A stretch of 64,000 nt of DNA, taken from the NCBI GenBank assembly GCA_963745675.1, contig CAVUYM010000025.1, forward strand, positions 45,373 to 109,372, in the 5' to 3' direction. The DNA is from JAUIIK01 sp963745675. Lineage in GTDB: Bacteria > Chloroflexota > Chloroflexia > Thermomicrobiales > CFX8. Made by a program: the position numbers and the translations under genes. Shown in pieces: positions 63,541-64,000 of this stretch; position 1 is the first letter of the stretch; every line of letters starts with the position of its first letter. Under the pieces are notes generated by a model. The model made no database searches, was not told the DNA's origin, and saw only the letters and a program-made list of their open reading frames with translations.

Positions 63541-63953
63541 CAGACCCATTCGACCTGATTACCTTCCGGATCTTCTACATACATCGAGCGCCAGCCCACC
63601 CAGGTGTGGATTGATAGCGACACGTCGCAGCCGAGATCGACGAGTCGCTGTCGTTCTTTCTCGAAATCCTTCGGCGAAATCGCGAATGCCATATGATCGA
63701 GCGGAGGGTTACGGCGGCCGGGCCTGAAGGTGCCATAGCCTTCGACACCTGAACGATCAAACAGGGCAAGGATCTGCGTGTGCCCTTCAACCCCTTCCGC
63801 AATACGAAAGAAATTCGCCGAACCGCGTTCGCTCATGAGCTCGAGGTTAACGACGCGTTCATAGAATCGCGTCATTTCTTCGAGGTCCTGAACCTGTAAT
63901 GCAATTTCTCCGAGGCCGCGGATGACACGTTTCTCGCCCACTTTGATCTCCAA
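63507..63953 (-). CDS. VOC-family (glyoxalase-like) protein
   Basis: A 148-residue vicinal-oxygen-chelate fold protein: GLGEIALQVQDLEEMTRFYERVVNLELM in the first beta-alpha-beta-beta-beta unit and PLDHMAFAISPKDFEKERQRLVDLGCDV plus RSMYVEDPEGNQVEWVCYEE in the second. The metal ligand candidates are His in LDHMAFA and Glu in NQVEWV. Substrate unknown: glyoxalase, extradiol dioxygenase and fosfomycin-resistance types all share this pattern. It converges on, and overlaps by 34 bases, the GGDEF-EAL gene. Confidence 0.82.
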   Translation of the reverse strand: MEIKVGEKRVIRGLGEIALQVQDLEEMTRFYERVVNLELMSERGSANFFRIAEGVEGHTQILALFDRSGVEGYGTFRPGRRNPPLDHMAFAISPKDFEKERQRLVDLGCDVSLSIHTWVGWRSMYVEDPEGNQVEWVCYEEALLDADA

Positions 63954-64000
63954 TCGGTAAGCGCTTAGCCCAATCTCATGCTGGCAGCCCAGGTTCCGAC

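Overview
This window reads as the chromosome of a free-living, moderately GC-rich bacterium, most likely a Chloroflexota of the Thermomicrobia/Sphaerobacter type. That placement is an inference from three things: a fused AccD-AccA carboxyltransferase, coenzyme F420 genes, and secreted proteins carrying a repeat of about 75 residues (FGFP..EPF...VQYFERARF) that I associate with this group. No rRNA, tRNA, CRISPR array or prophage was found.

Layout. 1-12 kb holds mixed housekeeping and salvage genes: msrB (cut by the window edge), a SMSGNV-repeat protein, a SIS protein, DinB, BtpA, MerR, adenine deaminase, a four-gene minus-strand operon (DMT transporter, LEA14-like protein, membrane protein, GNAT), an LLM oxidoreductase, a PPi-type phosphofructokinase and two very small genes. 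12-18.4 kb has a secreted glycoside hydrolase coupled to a MidA-like methyltransferase, an Ada protein and a membrane-anchored molybdopterin oxidoreductase. 18.4-20.7 kb is an F420 cluster (CofE, FGD-like enzyme, PPOX-like protein), followed by a decayed insertion sequence at 20.76-22.04 kb. 22-26.6 kb is an operon of two ATPase/permease ABC pairs led by an arginase-family gene. 26.6-33 kb has an epimerase, an M20 dipeptidase, Mn-SOD and a large secreted protein. 33-38.8 kb has an FCD-type regulator with a visible promoter and operator, a peptide-type ABC cassette (SBP, two permeases) and Rex. 39-44.5 kb has adenosine deaminase and a second cassette of the same kind. 44.5-46 kb is an MFS exporter behind an attenuator-like leader. 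46-49.8 kb has accDA, an orphan SBP and an unknown gene. 49.8-54.6 kb has metE with a SAM-I riboswitch, then flotillin and NfeD. 54.8-60.9 kb is a catabolic operon (enoyl-CoA hydratase, type III CoA-transferase, two serine hydrolases, M20 amidohydrolase). The end carries a REC-PAS-GGDEF-EAL protein and a VOC protein.

The most interesting signals are regulatory. The leader of the MFS gene has a 35-codon ORF, mutually exclusive hairpins 1:2, 2:3 and 3:4, and the best Shine-Dalgarno inside arm 4, an architecture like that of antibiotic-inducible erm-type leaders. Other sites are a SAM-I riboswitch with terminator before metE, an 11-bp FadR-type palindrome just downstream of a sigma70-like promoter, a Rex-like operator upstream of rex, and a DosR-like box between two divergent genes.

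Caution: about twenty genes are interrupted by apparent single-base indels while their protein sequence continues cleanly in another frame. This looks like an uncorrected error-prone assembly rather than mass pseudogenization, so the affected genes are annotated across the breaks.
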